From the NCBI RefSeq assembly GCF_026627445.1, contig NZ_JAPNLJ010000037.1, positions 28,326-92,325 on the forward strand: DNA of 64,000 nucleotides, in the 5' to 3' direction. Under the pieces are notes generated by a model, which saw only the letters and a program-made list of their open reading frames with translations, was not told the DNA's origin and did not search any database. Below, piece by piece: positions 16,819 to 26,146 of this stretch (position 1 is its first letter; each line of letters starts with the position of its first letter). The position numbers and the translations under genes were made by a program. Origin of the DNA: Streptomyces sp. H27-H1. GTDB lineage: Bacteria > Actinomycetota > Actinomycetes > Streptomycetales > Streptomycetaceae.

Positions 16819-17916
16819 GTGAGCACCACCAAGAAGATCGCGGGCGCCGCGCTCGCGGCCGCGCTCGGCGTCACCACGCTCAGCGCCTGCGGCGGCGACG
16901 CCAAGGACAAGCCCGCGGGCGCGAGCGACGCCCCGAAGTCCAAGACGATCACCCTCGTCTCGCACGACTCCTTCAACGTGACCGACACGGTGCTCAAGGA
17001 GTTCGAGCAGCAGAGCGGCTACACCGTCAAGGTCCTGAAGGCGGGCGACGCGGGTGCGGCGCTCAACCAGGAGATCCTCACCAAGGGCTCCCCGCGCGGA
17101 GACGTCTTCTTCGGCGTGGACAACACGCTCCTCTCCCGCGCCCTCGACAACGGCATCTTCACGCCGTACGAGGCCAAGGGGCTGGCCGGAGTGAAGCCCG
17201 AGTTCGTGCTCGACAAGGAGCACCGGGTCACCCCGGTCGACTCCGGCGACATCTGCGTCAACTACGACAAGGCCTACTTCGCCGACAAGAAGCTGGCCCC
17301 GCCGCAGACGCTGGACGACCTGGTCAAGCCGGAGTACAAGAACCTGCTGGTCACCGAGAACGCCGCGACCTCCTCGCCCGGCCTCGGCTTCCTCCTCGCC
17401 TCCGTCGGCAAGTACGGGGACGACGGCTGGAAGGACTACTGGAGCAAGCTCAAGGCCAACGGCGTCGAGGTCGTCGACGGCTGGGAGCAGGCGTACAACG
17501 AGCGCTTCTCCGGCTCGGCCGGCGGCAAGAAGGCCAAGGGCGACCGCCCGCTGGTCGTCTCCTACGCCTCCAGCCCGCCGGTGGAGGTGCTCTACGGCGA
17601 GCCGCAGCCGGCCGAGGCCCCGACGGGCGTCTCGACGGGTACGTGCTTCCGGCAGACCGAGTTCGCGGGCCTGCTGAAGGGCGCGAAGAACGAGGAGGGC
17701 GGCAAGGCGCTCCTGGACTTCCTGATCTCCAAGAAGTTCCAGGAGGACATGCCGCTCCAGATGTTCGTGAACCCGGTCACCAAGGACGCGCGGCTGCCGG
17801 AGCTGTTCACCAAGCACGGCGTCGTGATCGAGAAGCCGGAGACGGTCACCCCGCAGGCCATCGCCAAGAACCGTGACCAGTGGGTCAAGGCGTGGTCCAC
17901 CCTCGTCGTGAGGTAG
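16819..17916 (+). CDS. thiB: thiamine-type ABC transporter substrate-binding lipoprotein
   Basis: Periplasm-facing binding protein of a thiamine (or thiamine phosphate) importer, 365 residues. A signal peptide ends at the lipobox LSAC (about Cys24). The mature part resembles ThiB/TbpA proteins: TITLVSHDSFNV, LKAGDAGAALNQEILTKG, GDVFFGVDNTLLSRAL, and SYASSPPVEVLYGE. The start GTG 16819 follows AGGAGG. The TPP riboswitch immediately upstream supports thiamine as ligand. thiP follows after 5 nt. Confidence 0.92.
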   Translation: MSTTKKIAGAALAAALGVTTLSACGGDAKDKPAGASDAPKSKTITLVSHDSFNVTDTVLKEFEQQSGYTVKVLKAGDAGAALNQEILTKGSPRGDVFFGVDNTLLSRALDNGIFTPYEAKGLAGVKPEFVLDKEHRVTPVDSGDICVNYDKAYFADKKLAPPQTLDDLVKPEYKNLLVTENAATSSPGLGFLLASVGKYGDDGWKDYWSKLKANGVEVVDGWEQAYNERFSGSAGGKKAKGDRPLVVSYASSPPVEVLYGEPQPAEAPTGVSTGTCFRQTEFAGLLKGAKNEEGGKALLDFLISKKFQEDMPLQMFVNPVTKDARLPELFTKHGVVIEKPETVTPQAIAKNRDQWVKAWSTLVVR

Positions 17917-17921
17917 GACGA

Positions 17922-19592
17922 GTGAGCGAGGTTCCGAAGGAGAGCGGGCGGGCCACGGTCGTCAGACTCGGTCTGATGGCCGTCCCGCTCGTCTTCTTCG
18001 GGCTGTTCTTCGCCTACCCCGTCGCCGCGATCGTCGGGCGCGGGCTGAAGACCGACACGGGCTGGCAGTTCGGCCGGATCGGCGAGGTGCTGGCCCGGCC
18101 CGACATCGGCGAAGTGCTCTGGTTCACCACCTGGCAGGCGCTCGCGTCCACGGCGCTCACGCTCCTGATCGCACTCCCCGGCGCGTACGTCTTCGCGCGC
18201 TTCGAGTTCCCCGGCAAACAGCTGCTGCGGGCGCTCGTGACGGTGCCGTTCGTGCTGCCGACGGTCGTGGTCGGCACGGCCTTCCTCGCGCTCGTCGGAC
18301 GGGGCGGCCTGCTCGACGAGCTGTGGGGGATCCGTCTGGACACGACCGTCTGGGCGATCCTCCTCGCGCACGTCTTCTTCAACTACGCGGTGGTCATCCG
18401 TACGGTCGGCGGGCTCTGGGCACAGCTCGATCCACGCCAGGAGGAAGCCGCCCGGGTGCTGGGCGCCGGGCGGTTCGCCGCCTGGCGGCGCGTGACGCTG
18501 CCCGCGCTCGCCCCGGCGGTGGCCGCCGCCTCGCTGATGGTGTTCCTGTTCACCTTCTCCTCCTTCGGTGTCGTGCAGATCCTGGGCGGACCCGCCTACT
18601 CCACCCTGGAGGTGGAGGTCTACCGGCAGACCGCGCAGCTCCTGGACCTGCCGACGGCCGCCGTGCTGACGATGGTGCAGTTCGCGGCCATCGGCGCGAT
18701 CCTCGGCGTGCACGCCTGGACCGTGCGCAAACGGGAGACCGCGCTGCGTCTCGTGGACCCGCGCGGCACGGCCCACCGGCCGCGCGGCTGGGCCCAGCGG
18801 GCCCTGCTCGGGGGGATGCTGCTGACGGTGGCGCTGCTGATCGTGCTCCCGCTCGGGGTGCTCGTGGAACGCTCCCTCGATGCCCCCGGCGGCTACGGAT
18901 TCGGCTTCTACCGGGCGCTGCAGGAGGTCGGCGCCGGCGGCGGAACGTTCCTGGTGCCGCCGCTGGAGGCCATCTGGAACTCCCTGCAGTACGCGCTCGC
19001 CGCCACCGCCATCGCGCTGGCCATCGGCGCTCTCGCGGCCACCGCGCTGACCCGGCGGGGCGGCCGCTTCGTACGGGGCTTCGACGCCCTGCTGATGCTC
19101 CCGCTGGGGGTGTCGGCCGTGACCGTCGGCTTCGGTTTCCTCATCACCCTCGACAAGCCACCGCTGGACCTGCGGACCTCGTGGATCCTGGTGCCGCTGG
19201 CGCAGGCGCTGGTGGGCGTGCCCTTCGTCGTACGGACCATGCTGCCGGTGCTGCGCGCGGTCGACGGACGGCTGCGGGAGGCCGCCGCCGTGCTCGGCGC
19301 CTCACCGCTGAGGGCCTGGCGGGAGGTGGACCTGCCGATGGTGCGGCGGGCCCTGCTGATCGCGGCGGGCTTCGCCTTCGCCGTGTCCCTCGGGGAGTTC
19401 GGGGCGACCGTCTTCATCGCACGGCCGGACCATCCGACTCTGCCGGTCGCCGTGGCGCGGCTGCTGGGGCGGGCCGGGGAGATGAACTACGGGCAGGCGA
19501 TGGCCCTGAGCACGATTCTGATGCTGGTGTGCGCGGTGTCCCTGCTGGCGCTGGAGCGACTGCGACCCGACAAGACCCCCGGAGAGTTCTGA
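17922..19592 (+). CDS. thiP: thiamine-type ABC transporter permease (duplicated permease domain)
   Basis: Inner-membrane permease of 556 residues with two homologous binding-protein-dependent transport domains fused in tandem, about 12 membrane helices. The EAA-type loops are seen twice, as EEAARVLGAGRFAAWRRVTLP (about 166-186) and REAAAVLGASPLRAWREVDLP (about 452-472). Start GTG 17922 (SEVPKESG) follows AGGTAGGACGA; an upstream in-frame ATG would overlap thiB. The fused two-domain layout is that of ThiP. The stop overlaps the thiQ start by one base. Confidence 0.92.
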   Translation: MSEVPKESGRATVVRLGLMAVPLVFFGLFFAYPVAAIVGRGLKTDTGWQFGRIGEVLARPDIGEVLWFTTWQALASTALTLLIALPGAYVFARFEFPGKQLLRALVTVPFVLPTVVVGTAFLALVGRGGLLDELWGIRLDTTVWAILLAHVFFNYAVVIRTVGGLWAQLDPRQEEAARVLGAGRFAAWRRVTLPALAPAVAAASLMVFLFTFSSFGVVQILGGPAYSTLEVEVYRQTAQLLDLPTAAVLTMVQFAAIGAILGVHAWTVRKRETALRLVDPRGTAHRPRGWAQRALLGGMLLTVALLIVLPLGVLVERSLDAPGGYGFGFYRALQEVGAGGGTFLVPPLEAIWNSLQYALAATAIALAIGALAATALTRRGGRFVRGFDALLMLPLGVSAVTVGFGFLITLDKPPLDLRTSWILVPLAQALVGVPFVVRTMLPVLRAVDGRLREAAAVLGASPLRAWREVDLPMVRRALLIAAGFAFAVSLGEFGATVFIARPDHPTLPVAVARLLGRAGEMNYGQAMALSTILMLVCAVSLLALERLRPDKTPGEF

Positions 19593-20614
19593 TGACACTG
19601 CTTCAGCTGGAAGAGGTGTCGGTCCGCTTCGGTGAGCGCGCGGTCGTGGACGCCGTGGACCTGGCGGTCGCCGAGCACGAGATCGTGTGCGTGCTCGGGC
19701 CGAGCGGGAGCGGCAAGTCCACCCTGCTCCGGGTGGTGGCCGGGCTCCAGCCCGTCGCCGACGGGAGAGTGCTGCTGGGCGGCGCCGACCAGGCCGCAGT
19801 GCCCGTACACCGGCGGGGGGTGGGCCTGATGTTCCAGGACCACCAGCTCTTCCCGCACCGGGACGTGGGCGGGAACGTCGCGTTCGGACTGCGGATGCGG
19901 GGCGGCTCGAAGCCGTCCTACGGGGCCAGGGTCGCCGAGTTGCTGGAACTGGTCGGGCTCCCCGGGGCGCAGGGCCGGGCGGTGGCCTCGCTGTCCGGCG
20001 GAGAGCAGCAGCGGGTCGCGCTGGCGCGGGCGCTGGCGCCTTCGCCCCGGCTGCTGATGCTGGACGAGCCGCTCGGGCAGCTGGACCGCGGGCTGCGGGA
20101 ACGGCTCGTCGTGGAGCTGCGGGGGCTGTTCTCGCGACTCGGCACGACGGTGCTGGCCGTCACGCACGACCAGGGTGAGGCGTTCGCGCTGGCCGACCGG
20201 GTGGTCGTGATGCGGGACGGTCGGATCGCGCAGGCCGGGACTCCGCTGGCGGTGTGGGAGCGGCCGGCGTCGGAGTTCGTGGCGCGGTTCCTGGGCTTCG
20301 AGAACGTGGTGGACGCGGTGGTGTCGGGTGGGGCTGCCGTGACCCCGTGGGGGAAGGTCACGGTCCCCTCCGGGGCTCCGGAGGGGGAGCGGAAGCTGTT
20401 GATCCGCCCGGCGGGGGTCGTGCTGTCGCCTGGGGGGCTGGGCTGCGAGGTGGTGTCGCGGACCTTCCGGGGGACGCACGTGGCGCTGCTGCTGCGGCCC
20501 GAAGTGGGGCCGCAGCTGGAGGCGGAGTGCGGGCTGGCCGGGGCCCCCGGGGTCGGGGACCTGGTCACGGTGGCCTTCGCCCCGGCCGAGGTGGTCGTCC
20601 TCCCGGGGAAGTAG
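19592..20614 (+). CDS. thiQ: thiamine-type ABC transporter ATP-binding protein
   Basis: ATPase subunit of the thiamine importer, 340 residues. It has Walker A GPSGSGKST (36-44), Q-loop MFQDHQLFPH, signature LSGGEQQRVALARAL, Walker B LLMLDEPLG, and H-loop AVTHDQ. A C-terminal extension of about 100 residues, including LLIRPAGVVL, resembles the regulatory OB-like domain of larger importer ATPases. ATG 19592 overlaps the thiP stop (TGATG). The operon is riboswitch controlled. Confidence 0.92.
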   Translation: MTLLQLEEVSVRFGERAVVDAVDLAVAEHEIVCVLGPSGSGKSTLLRVVAGLQPVADGRVLLGGADQAAVPVHRRGVGLMFQDHQLFPHRDVGGNVAFGLRMRGGSKPSYGARVAELLELVGLPGAQGRAVASLSGGEQQRVALARALAPSPRLLMLDEPLGQLDRGLRERLVVELRGLFSRLGTTVLAVTHDQGEAFALADRVVVMRDGRIAQAGTPLAVWERPASEFVARFLGFENVVDAVVSGGAAVTPWGKVTVPSGAPEGERKLLIRPAGVVLSPGGLGCEVVSRTFRGTHVALLLRPEVGPQLEAECGLAGAPGVGDLVTVAFAPAEVVVLPGK

Positions 20615-20635
20615 GACCGCCGCCCGCGGGGTGCC

Positions 20636-21541
20636 TCAGACGCCGGCCGGGCTGAGTTCCGCCGGGGTGTCCGTCCCGGCTCCGTCGTGGTTGCCGTACC
20701 AGGCGACCGCCACCGCGCCGGCCACCGCCAGGACGAAGCCGAGGACCGCGAGCCAGGCCATGCCGGGGCGGGAGGCGTCGCCCAGCCAGAGCACGCCGAT
20801 CGCTCCGGGCAGGACGGTCTCGCCGACCACCAGGGCGGCGGTGGCGCCGTTCACCGAGCCGATCTGGAGCGCCACGGTGTGCAGGTACATGCCGCCGACC
20901 CCCGCCAGGACGATGGCGTACAGGGCCGGATCGGCGAGGAGCGCCGGGAACGAGAAGGGCTCGATGCCGTTGAGGATGCGGACGCCGACGCCCAGCGCGC
21001 CGAACGCCAGGCCCGACAGCAGGCCCGCCAGGATCGCGGCCCGGGCGCCGAGGAAACGTACCGCCACCGTGCCGCCCGCGATGATCAGCACGGTCACCGC
21101 CAGGAGCCACCAGTGCGTGGCGTCCGGCGCGTAGTGGCCGCCCTCGTGGCCCGCCGCCGTCGCCAGCAGGACCAGCGCCGCGCAGACGACCCCGATGGAG
21201 GTCCATTCCTTGCGGGTCAGCCGGATGCCCAGCATCTTCACGCTCAGCACGGCCGTGATGACCAGGTTGGCGCTGATGACGGTCTGGGAGAGGAAGAGGG
21301 GGAGGAGGCGGGCGGCCAGGGCGCCCAGACCGAAGCCCACGAAGTCCAGGATCGTGCCGAGGATGAACTCCCAGGTCATCGCGGCCTTCGCCGTGGAGGT
21401 GAGGTTCGGGCCGCCGTGCTGGGTGACCCCGGCGGCGGCGGGCGACATACGGGCGGCCCGCCGTGAGCCCACGGCTTGCAGGACGGATCCCGTGCCGTAG
21501 CAGATGGACGCCGCGATAGCGGTCAGCAGGCCTATGAGCAC
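20636..21541 (-). CDS. EamA/DMT-like multi-helix membrane protein
   Basis: Integral membrane protein of 301 residues with 9-10 hydrophobic segments, arranged like the drug/metabolite transporter family (EamA). It starts MLIGLLTAIAASICYGTGS and has an internal repeat of five-helix units; GGTVAVRFLGARAAILAGLL and AALVVGETVLPGAIGVLWLG fall in the second half. Substrate and direction of transport are unknown. The 3' end faces thiQ with only 21 nt between stops. An inverted repeat at 21556-21599 lies just upstream of the start. Confidence 0.8.
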   Translation of the reverse strand: MLIGLLTAIAASICYGTGSVLQAVGSRRAARMSPAAAGVTQHGGPNLTSTAKAAMTWEFILGTILDFVGFGLGALAARLLPLFLSQTVISANLVITAVLSVKMLGIRLTRKEWTSIGVVCAALVLLATAAGHEGGHYAPDATHWWLLAVTVLIIAGGTVAVRFLGARAAILAGLLSGLAFGALGVGVRILNGIEPFSFPALLADPALYAIVLAGVGGMYLHTVALQIGSVNGATAALVVGETVLPGAIGVLWLGDASRPGMAWLAVLGFVLAVAGAVAVAWYGNHDGAGTDTPAELSPAGV

Positions 21542-21555
21542 CCGGGGGCTCCGTT

Positions 21556-21599
21556 CACGTCTGGCTGGTTTTACGTAGTGCGTACCTCTTCCAGACGTG
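21556..21599. repeat. 9-bp inverted repeat upstream of the EamA-like gene
   Basis: CACGTCTGG (21556-21564) and CCAGACGTG (21591-21599) form a perfect dyad with a 26-nt spacer, 15 nt from the EamA-like start and 30 nt after the LOG-like stop. It could end the upstream transcript or be an operator. Confidence 0.45.
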
Positions 21600-21628
21600 T
21601 GAAAGAGGCGAGAAGTTGCCTGCCCGGG

Positions 21629-22726
21629 TCAGCTCATTGCGGCGAGGGCCGCCGGGACCTCGGCCACCGAGTCGACCAGGGCTATCCGGGACTCCATCGC
21701 ACGGCCCCGGGCCAGCGCCTGGAGCAGCGGCCAGGCCGGCAGCCGCTCGGTCCAGTGGGCGCGGTCGACGAGGACCATGGGAGTCGGCTCGCCGCGGGAC
21801 TCGTAGTGGTTGGGCGTCGCGTTGTCGAAGATCTCCTGGACCGTGCCCGCCGCGCCCGGCAGGAACACCACGCCCGCGTTGGACCGGGCGAGCAGCCCGT
21901 CCTCACGGGTGGCGTTCGCGAAGTACTTCGCGATGTGCCCGGCGAAGGGGTTCGGCGGCTCGTGTCCGTAGAACCAGGTCGGGATGCCCACCGAGTCGCC
22001 GCCCGTCACCGCCGGCCAGCGTTCCCGTACGGCGAAGGCCGCGCGCGCCCAGTCGGAGACGGACGGGGTGAAGGAGGGTGCCTTGGCCAGCATCCGCAGG
22101 GCTTCGGGCAGGGCGTCGTCAGGGGCGGGGGCGAGGTACGCGCCGAGGTTGGCCGCCTCCATCGCGCCCGGTCCGCCGCCGGTGGCCACGGTCAGTCCGG
22201 AGCGGGTCAGCGTCCGACCGAGCTCGGCCGCGCCCCGGTAGGCGTCCCCGCCGCGGGCCATGGCGTGGCCGCCCATCACGCCGACGACGCGGGCGCCGGC
22301 GAGGTGCTCGTCGAGGGCGTCGGAGATGGCGTCGTCGTGGATGGAGCGCAGCATCGAGGAGTAGACGTCGCCGCACGACTTGGTCTCCTGGAACCAGGCG
22401 TACGCCTCGGCGTCCGGGGTGGCCTCGTAGCCGGCGGACAGTGCGGTGAAGAGTTCCTCGGGCGTATAGAGCAGCCCCCGGTACGGATTGAACGGCAGGT
22501 CGGGGACGGGCGGGAAGACCAGGGCGCCGTCCGCGCGCACCTTGACCGAGGCGTCCGGTTCCATCGCGCAGCCCAGGAACACGGCGGCGGAGGTGTCGGC
22601 GGACAGCAGGGCGAAGGTCCGCTCCAGGAGGTTGACCGACTGGATCCGGTATCCGCTGAGTGAGCCGCGGGCCGCGACCCGGTCGAATTCGGCGAGCGTC
22701 TCGATCTCGATGTCTGCGTTGACCAT
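21629..22726 (-). CDS. LOG family / Rossmann-fold nucleotide-binding protein
   Basis: Protein of 365 residues with the Rossmann-like core of the LOG (lysine decarboxylase-like) family. The phosphate-binding part is ATGGGPGAMEAANLGAYLAP, and the PGGxGTxxE signature appears as PGAAGTVQE, with Ala for the second Gly. Members related to plant LOG cleave ribose-5-phosphate from cytokinin nucleotides, but this protein is nearly twice the usual length, with about 150 extra N-terminal residues (MVNADIEIETLAEFDRVAAR and onward). It lies 26 nt after an ABC permease gene and could share its transcript. Specific activity unknown. Confidence 0.75.
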   Translation of the reverse strand: MVNADIEIETLAEFDRVAARGSLSGYRIQSVNLLERTFALLSADTSAAVFLGCAMEPDASVKVRADGALVFPPVPDLPFNPYRGLLYTPEELFTALSAGYEATPDAEAYAWFQETKSCGDVYSSMLRSIHDDAISDALDEHLAGARVVGVMGGHAMARGGDAYRGAAELGRTLTRSGLTVATGGGPGAMEAANLGAYLAPAPDDALPEALRMLAKAPSFTPSVSDWARAAFAVRERWPAVTGGDSVGIPTWFYGHEPPNPFAGHIAKYFANATREDGLLARSNAGVVFLPGAAGTVQEIFDNATPNHYESRGEPTPMVLVDRAHWTERLPAWPLLQALARGRAMESRIALVDSVAEVPAALAAMS

Positions 22727-22752
22727 TCGGCCCACCCTAAGGGCTGCCCGCC

Positions 22753-23826
22753 TCAGCGGGTCAATGCCAGCGACGTCAGTTGCGACACACCCCAGCTGAG
22801 CGGCAGGCACACGGCCACGAGCGCGGTGGCCCGCACCGTGGCGGCCGTACGGAGGACCTTGCCCGGGGCGCCGAGCCCGGCCAGGGTCTCGCGGCCGACG
22901 GCCCTGGCCTGGCGGACCTCGACGGCGGAAGTCAGCAGGGTGGCGGCCGCGCACAGTGCCACCAGGGCGGCCGCGGGCGCGGTCAGCGGGCCGAGCGGGA
23001 CCAGGAGGCCGCCGTGGTCGCGCAGGGCCACGGCGCTGAGGGCGCCCGCCCCGAGGGCACACAGGACACCGAGGGGCGCGCCGAGGCGGGGGGCCTCCTC
23101 CTGGAGGGCCCGCCCGGCCAGCAGCCGCAGCGCGCCCGGGCGCACGGCCTGGACGAGCGTCCCGCAGGCGTAGGCCAGACCCGGGCCGGCGAGGGCGAGC
23201 CCGAGGCCGGTCAGCGCCCAGCCGACGGGCGGACCGGCTCCGCCGGGGCCGCCGAAGGCCAGCACGGCGAGTCCGCAGGCGGTCAGGGCGATGCCCCAGG
23301 GCAGTACGGTCTGCGGCGCGGGCCGCGGATGCGGGCGCATGGCCAGGGCGGTGGCGACCGAGGCGGCCAGCGGGAGCAGGGCCAGCAGGGTGAGGGCGGC
23401 CGCCACGGGCAGGGGCTGGTCGGCGTGGAGCAGCTGGGCCCCGGCGCCGTCGAAGGGCAGCCCCGTCACCTCCCCGCGCAGATGGAGGAAGACGGCCAGG
23501 GCCACGGTGCTGCCGAGGGTGCAGGCCACGGCGGTGGAGATGGTGGCGACCAGGGTGAGCCGTACGGGTCCCAGCCCGGCGGCGTCCAGCCCTTCCCGGG
23601 GCCGGGTCGCCGGGTCGGTACGGGCCACGGCGACGGCGAACTGGACCGTGACGGCGAGGGGGACCAGGGCCCACAGCAGCTGCGGGAACGATCCGGCGGG
23701 CCGGGCCGTGGCCTGCGCGAGCACGTACAGCAGCAGGAAGCCGCTGCCGGCCGAGGCGGCGGCGACCAGCAGCCGGCGCAGCTGGACCAGCGGCCGGGAG
23801 CCGCGGGCTAGGCGGAGAGCGAGCAC
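22753..23826 (-). CDS. ABC transporter permease (multi-helix membrane protein)
   Basis: Hydrophobic protein of 357 residues with about ten predicted helices, very rich in Ala, Leu and Gly. I do not recognise a named subfamily; the layout and the partner ATPase suggest an export or FtsX-like permease. GTG 23826 (LALRLARGS) overlaps the end of the ATPase gene by 19 nt, a strong sign that the two proteins form one transporter. The frame stays open further upstream inside the ATPase gene, so the start is chosen by overlap and by the basic residues before the first helix. Confidence 0.75.
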   Translation of the reverse strand: MLALRLARGSRPLVQLRRLLVAAASAGSGFLLLYVLAQATARPAGSFPQLLWALVPLAVTVQFAVAVARTDPATRPREGLDAAGLGPVRLTLVATISTAVACTLGSTVALAVFLHLRGEVTGLPFDGAGAQLLHADQPLPVAAALTLLALLPLAASVATALAMRPHPRPAPQTVLPWGIALTACGLAVLAFGGPGGAGPPVGWALTGLGLALAGPGLAYACGTLVQAVRPGALRLLAGRALQEEAPRLGAPLGVLCALGAGALSAVALRDHGGLLVPLGPLTAPAAALVALCAAATLLTSAVEVRQARAVGRETLAGLGAPGKVLRTAATVRATALVAVCLPLSWGVSQLTSLALTR

Positions 23827-24587
23827 GCGGCCTGGTCCTCCGGGGGCTGGGGGAAGGAGGTCGGGGAGAGCGCGGCCGCAGCCGCGGCGGGGCGGCCGTC
23901 GAGCAGGGGGAACCGGCGGTCGGCGACGGCCGCGGTCTCCTCGTCGTGGGTGGCCAGCAGCACGGTGATGCCGTGGGAGCGGGCGGCCGTGGTGAGCGTG
24001 CGCAGCAGCAGGGAACGCTCGGCGCGGTGCAGCGGGGCGGTGGGCTCGTCGGCGAAGACCACCGCGGGCAGGCCGGCGAGGGCGCGGGCGAGGGCGACGC
24101 GCTGGGACTCGGCCCGGTTGAGGGCGCCGGGGCGCTTGCGGGTGAAGGCGCCCATGTCGAGGCGGTCCAGCCATTCGCAGGCGGCCCGTTTGGCGGCACG
24201 ATGGCTCACGCCCGAGATCAGTAGCGGCAGGGCGGCGTTCTCCCAGACCCGGAGCTCGGGCAGCAGCCCCGGTTCGGGGCCGATCCAGCCGAAGCGGCCC
24301 TGGCGCAGCCGCTCGCGGGCCAGGGTTCCCATGGTGTGCACGGGGACGCTGTTGAACCAGACCTCGCCCTGCTCGGGCTGCAGCTGTCCCGACAGGCAGC
24401 GCAGCAGCGTGGTCTTGCCGCTGCCCCGGGGGCCCGTGACGGCGAGGATCTCACCCGCGCGGGCGCCGACCGAGACCCCGATGAGGCCCGGCGAACCCCT
24501 GTGGGAGTAGTGAAGGGACCGTGCCCAGAGCAGATCGTCCTGGGGCGGGGCATGGTCGGGCGGGGCGTTGTCCGGTCGAGCCACCAT
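23808..24587 (-). CDS. ABC transporter ATP-binding protein with degenerate signature motif
   Basis: ATPase of 259 residues paired with the overlapping permease gene. Walker A is GPRGSGKTT, Walker B is AVVFADEPTAPL, and the H-loop is LATHDEE. The family signature LSGGQ is replaced by LNRAESQRVALARAL, which loses both glycines while keeping the downstream helix. This should weaken ATP sandwiching at that site unless the partner geometry compensates. ATG 24587 has a GGAGG ribosome site; the frame is open upstream to 24710. Substrate unknown. Confidence 0.85.
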   Translation of the reverse strand: MVARPDNAPPDHAPPQDDLLWARSLHYSHRGSPGLIGVSVGARAGEILAVTGPRGSGKTTLLRCLSGQLQPEQGEVWFNSVPVHTMGTLARERLRQGRFGWIGPEPGLLPELRVWENAALPLLISGVSHRAAKRAACEWLDRLDMGAFTRKRPGALNRAESQRVALARALAGLPAVVFADEPTAPLHRAERSLLLRTLTTAARSHGITVLLATHDEETAAVADRRFPLLDGRPAAAAAALSPTSFPQPPEDQAACSLSA

Positions 24588-24682
24588 GGCGTACACCTCC
24601 GTCCGGGGGAACGAAGCGGAGCCCGCTTGGTCACTGGCGCCGCAAAGAGATGTAAAGAGATGAACCTCTTGAATGGTGACAG

Positions 24683-24735
24683 CACACGGCCCGGACCCCC
24701 GCGTTCTCACTCGAACGGAGGATCCGGGCCGTGTG
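24683..24735 (-). terminator. terminator after the aminotransferase gene
   Basis: CACACGGCCCGGA (24683-24695) and TCCGGGCCGTGTG (24723-24735) form a perfect 13-bp dyad with a 27-nt loop. It lies 46 nt after the stop of the minus-strand aminotransferase and before the ABC ATPase gene, so it most likely separates the two units. Confidence 0.7.
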
Positions 24736-24781
24736 GTCCGGCAGTTTGCCGCCTGTGGGACGGCCGGCGGACGCCCGCTGG

Positions 24782-26143
24782 TTAGAGCTTGGTCCAGGCC
24801 TCGGTGAGCACGCGGCGCAGGATGCCCTCGATCTCATCGAAGGTGCCCTGGTCGGCGGTCAGCGGCGGGGCCAGCTGGATGACCGGGTCGCCACGGTCGT
24901 CGGCGCGGCAGTACAGGCCGTTCTCGAAGAGCGCCTTGGAGAGGAAGCCGTAGAGCACGCGCTCCGTCTCCTCGTCCGTGAAGGACTCCTTGGTGACCTT
25001 GTCCTTGACGAGCTCGATGCCGTAGAAGTAGCCGTTGCCGCGGACGTCGCCGACGATCGGCAGGTCGTGCAGCTTCTCCAGCGTCGAGCGGAAGGCGTCC
25101 TCGTTGTCCAGCACGTGCTGGTTGAGGCCTTCCTTGTCGAAGATGTCGAGGTTGGCGAGCGCCACCGCGGAGGACACCGGGTGTCCGCCGAAGGTGTAGC
25201 CGTGCAGGAAGGTGTTGTCACCCTTGTAGAACGGCTCCGCGAGGCGGTCCGAGATGATGCAGGCGCCGATCGGGGAGTAGCCCGAGGTCATGCCCTTCGC
25301 GCAGGTGATCATGTCCGGGATGTAGTCGAACTTGTCACAGGCGAACATCGTGCCCAGGCGGCCGAATGCGCAGATCGTCTCGTCGGAGACGAGCAGCACG
25401 TCGTACTCGTCGCAGATCTCGCGGACCCGCTGGAAGTACCCGGGCGGCGGCGGGAAGCAGCCGCCGGCGTTCTGCACCGGCTCCAGGAAGACGGCGGCGA
25501 CGGTGTCGGCGCCCTCGAAAAGGATCTCCTGCTCGATCTGGTCGGCGCACCAGCGGCCGTAGGCCTCCGGGTCGTCGCCGTAGATCGGGGCGCGGTAGAT
25601 GTTGGTGTTGACCACCTTGTGCGCACCGGGGACCAGCGGCTCGAAGGGGGCCTTCAGGGCCGGCAGGCCGGTGATGGACAGGGCGCCCTGCGGGGTGCCG
25701 TGATAGGCCACCGCGCGGGAGATCACCTTGTACTTGGTGTGCTTGCCCTGGAGCTTGAAGTACTGCTTGGCGAGCTTCCAGGCGGTCTCGACGGCCTCGC
25801 CGCCACCGGTGGTGAAGAAGACCTTGTTCAGGTCGCCCGGGGCGTAGTGCGCGAGGCGCTCGGCGAGCTCGACGGCCTTGGGGTGCGCGTACGACCAAAT
25901 GGGGAAGAACGCGAGTTGCTGGGCCTGCTTGTAGGCGACCTCGGCCAGTTCCTTGCGGCCGTGACCGGCGTTGACCACGAACAGTCCGGCGAGACCGTCC
26001 AGGTAGCGCTTGCCCTTGTCGTCGAAGATGTAGGTGCCCTCACCCCGCACGATGGTGGGGACGGGCGAGTTCTCGTACGACGACATGCGGGTGAAGTGCA
26101 TCCACAGGTGGTCGTAGGCGGTCTTGGAGAGGTCCTGGCTCAC
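24782..26143 (-). CDS. class III PLP-dependent aminotransferase (polyamine/omega-amino type)
   Basis: Aminotransferase of 453 residues in the class III fold used for omega-amino compounds. The PLP lysine lies in MITCAKGMTSGYSPIGA, preceded by LLVSDETICAFGRLG with the conserved Asp, and VFFTTGGGEAVETAWKLA binds the cofactor phosphate. It resembles putrescine- or beta-alanine-pyruvate aminotransferases. The neighbours (Lrp regulator 3 nt upstream, a divergent aminobutyraldehyde-type dehydrogenase, PotD-like proteins) favour putrescine or another diamine as donor. Exact substrate is inferred, not seen. A terminator follows the stop. Confidence 0.88.
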   Translation of the reverse strand: MSQDLSKTAYDHLWMHFTRMSSYENSPVPTIVRGEGTYIFDDKGKRYLDGLAGLFVVNAGHGRKELAEVAYKQAQQLAFFPIWSYAHPKAVELAERLAHYAPGDLNKVFFTTGGGEAVETAWKLAKQYFKLQGKHTKYKVISRAVAYHGTPQGALSITGLPALKAPFEPLVPGAHKVVNTNIYRAPIYGDDPEAYGRWCADQIEQEILFEGADTVAAVFLEPVQNAGGCFPPPPGYFQRVREICDEYDVLLVSDETICAFGRLGTMFACDKFDYIPDMITCAKGMTSGYSPIGACIISDRLAEPFYKGDNTFLHGYTFGGHPVSSAVALANLDIFDKEGLNQHVLDNEDAFRSTLEKLHDLPIVGDVRGNGYFYGIELVKDKVTKESFTDEETERVLYGFLSKALFENGLYCRADDRGDPVIQLAPPLTADQGTFDEIEGILRRVLTEAWTKL

Positions 26144-26146
26144 GGG

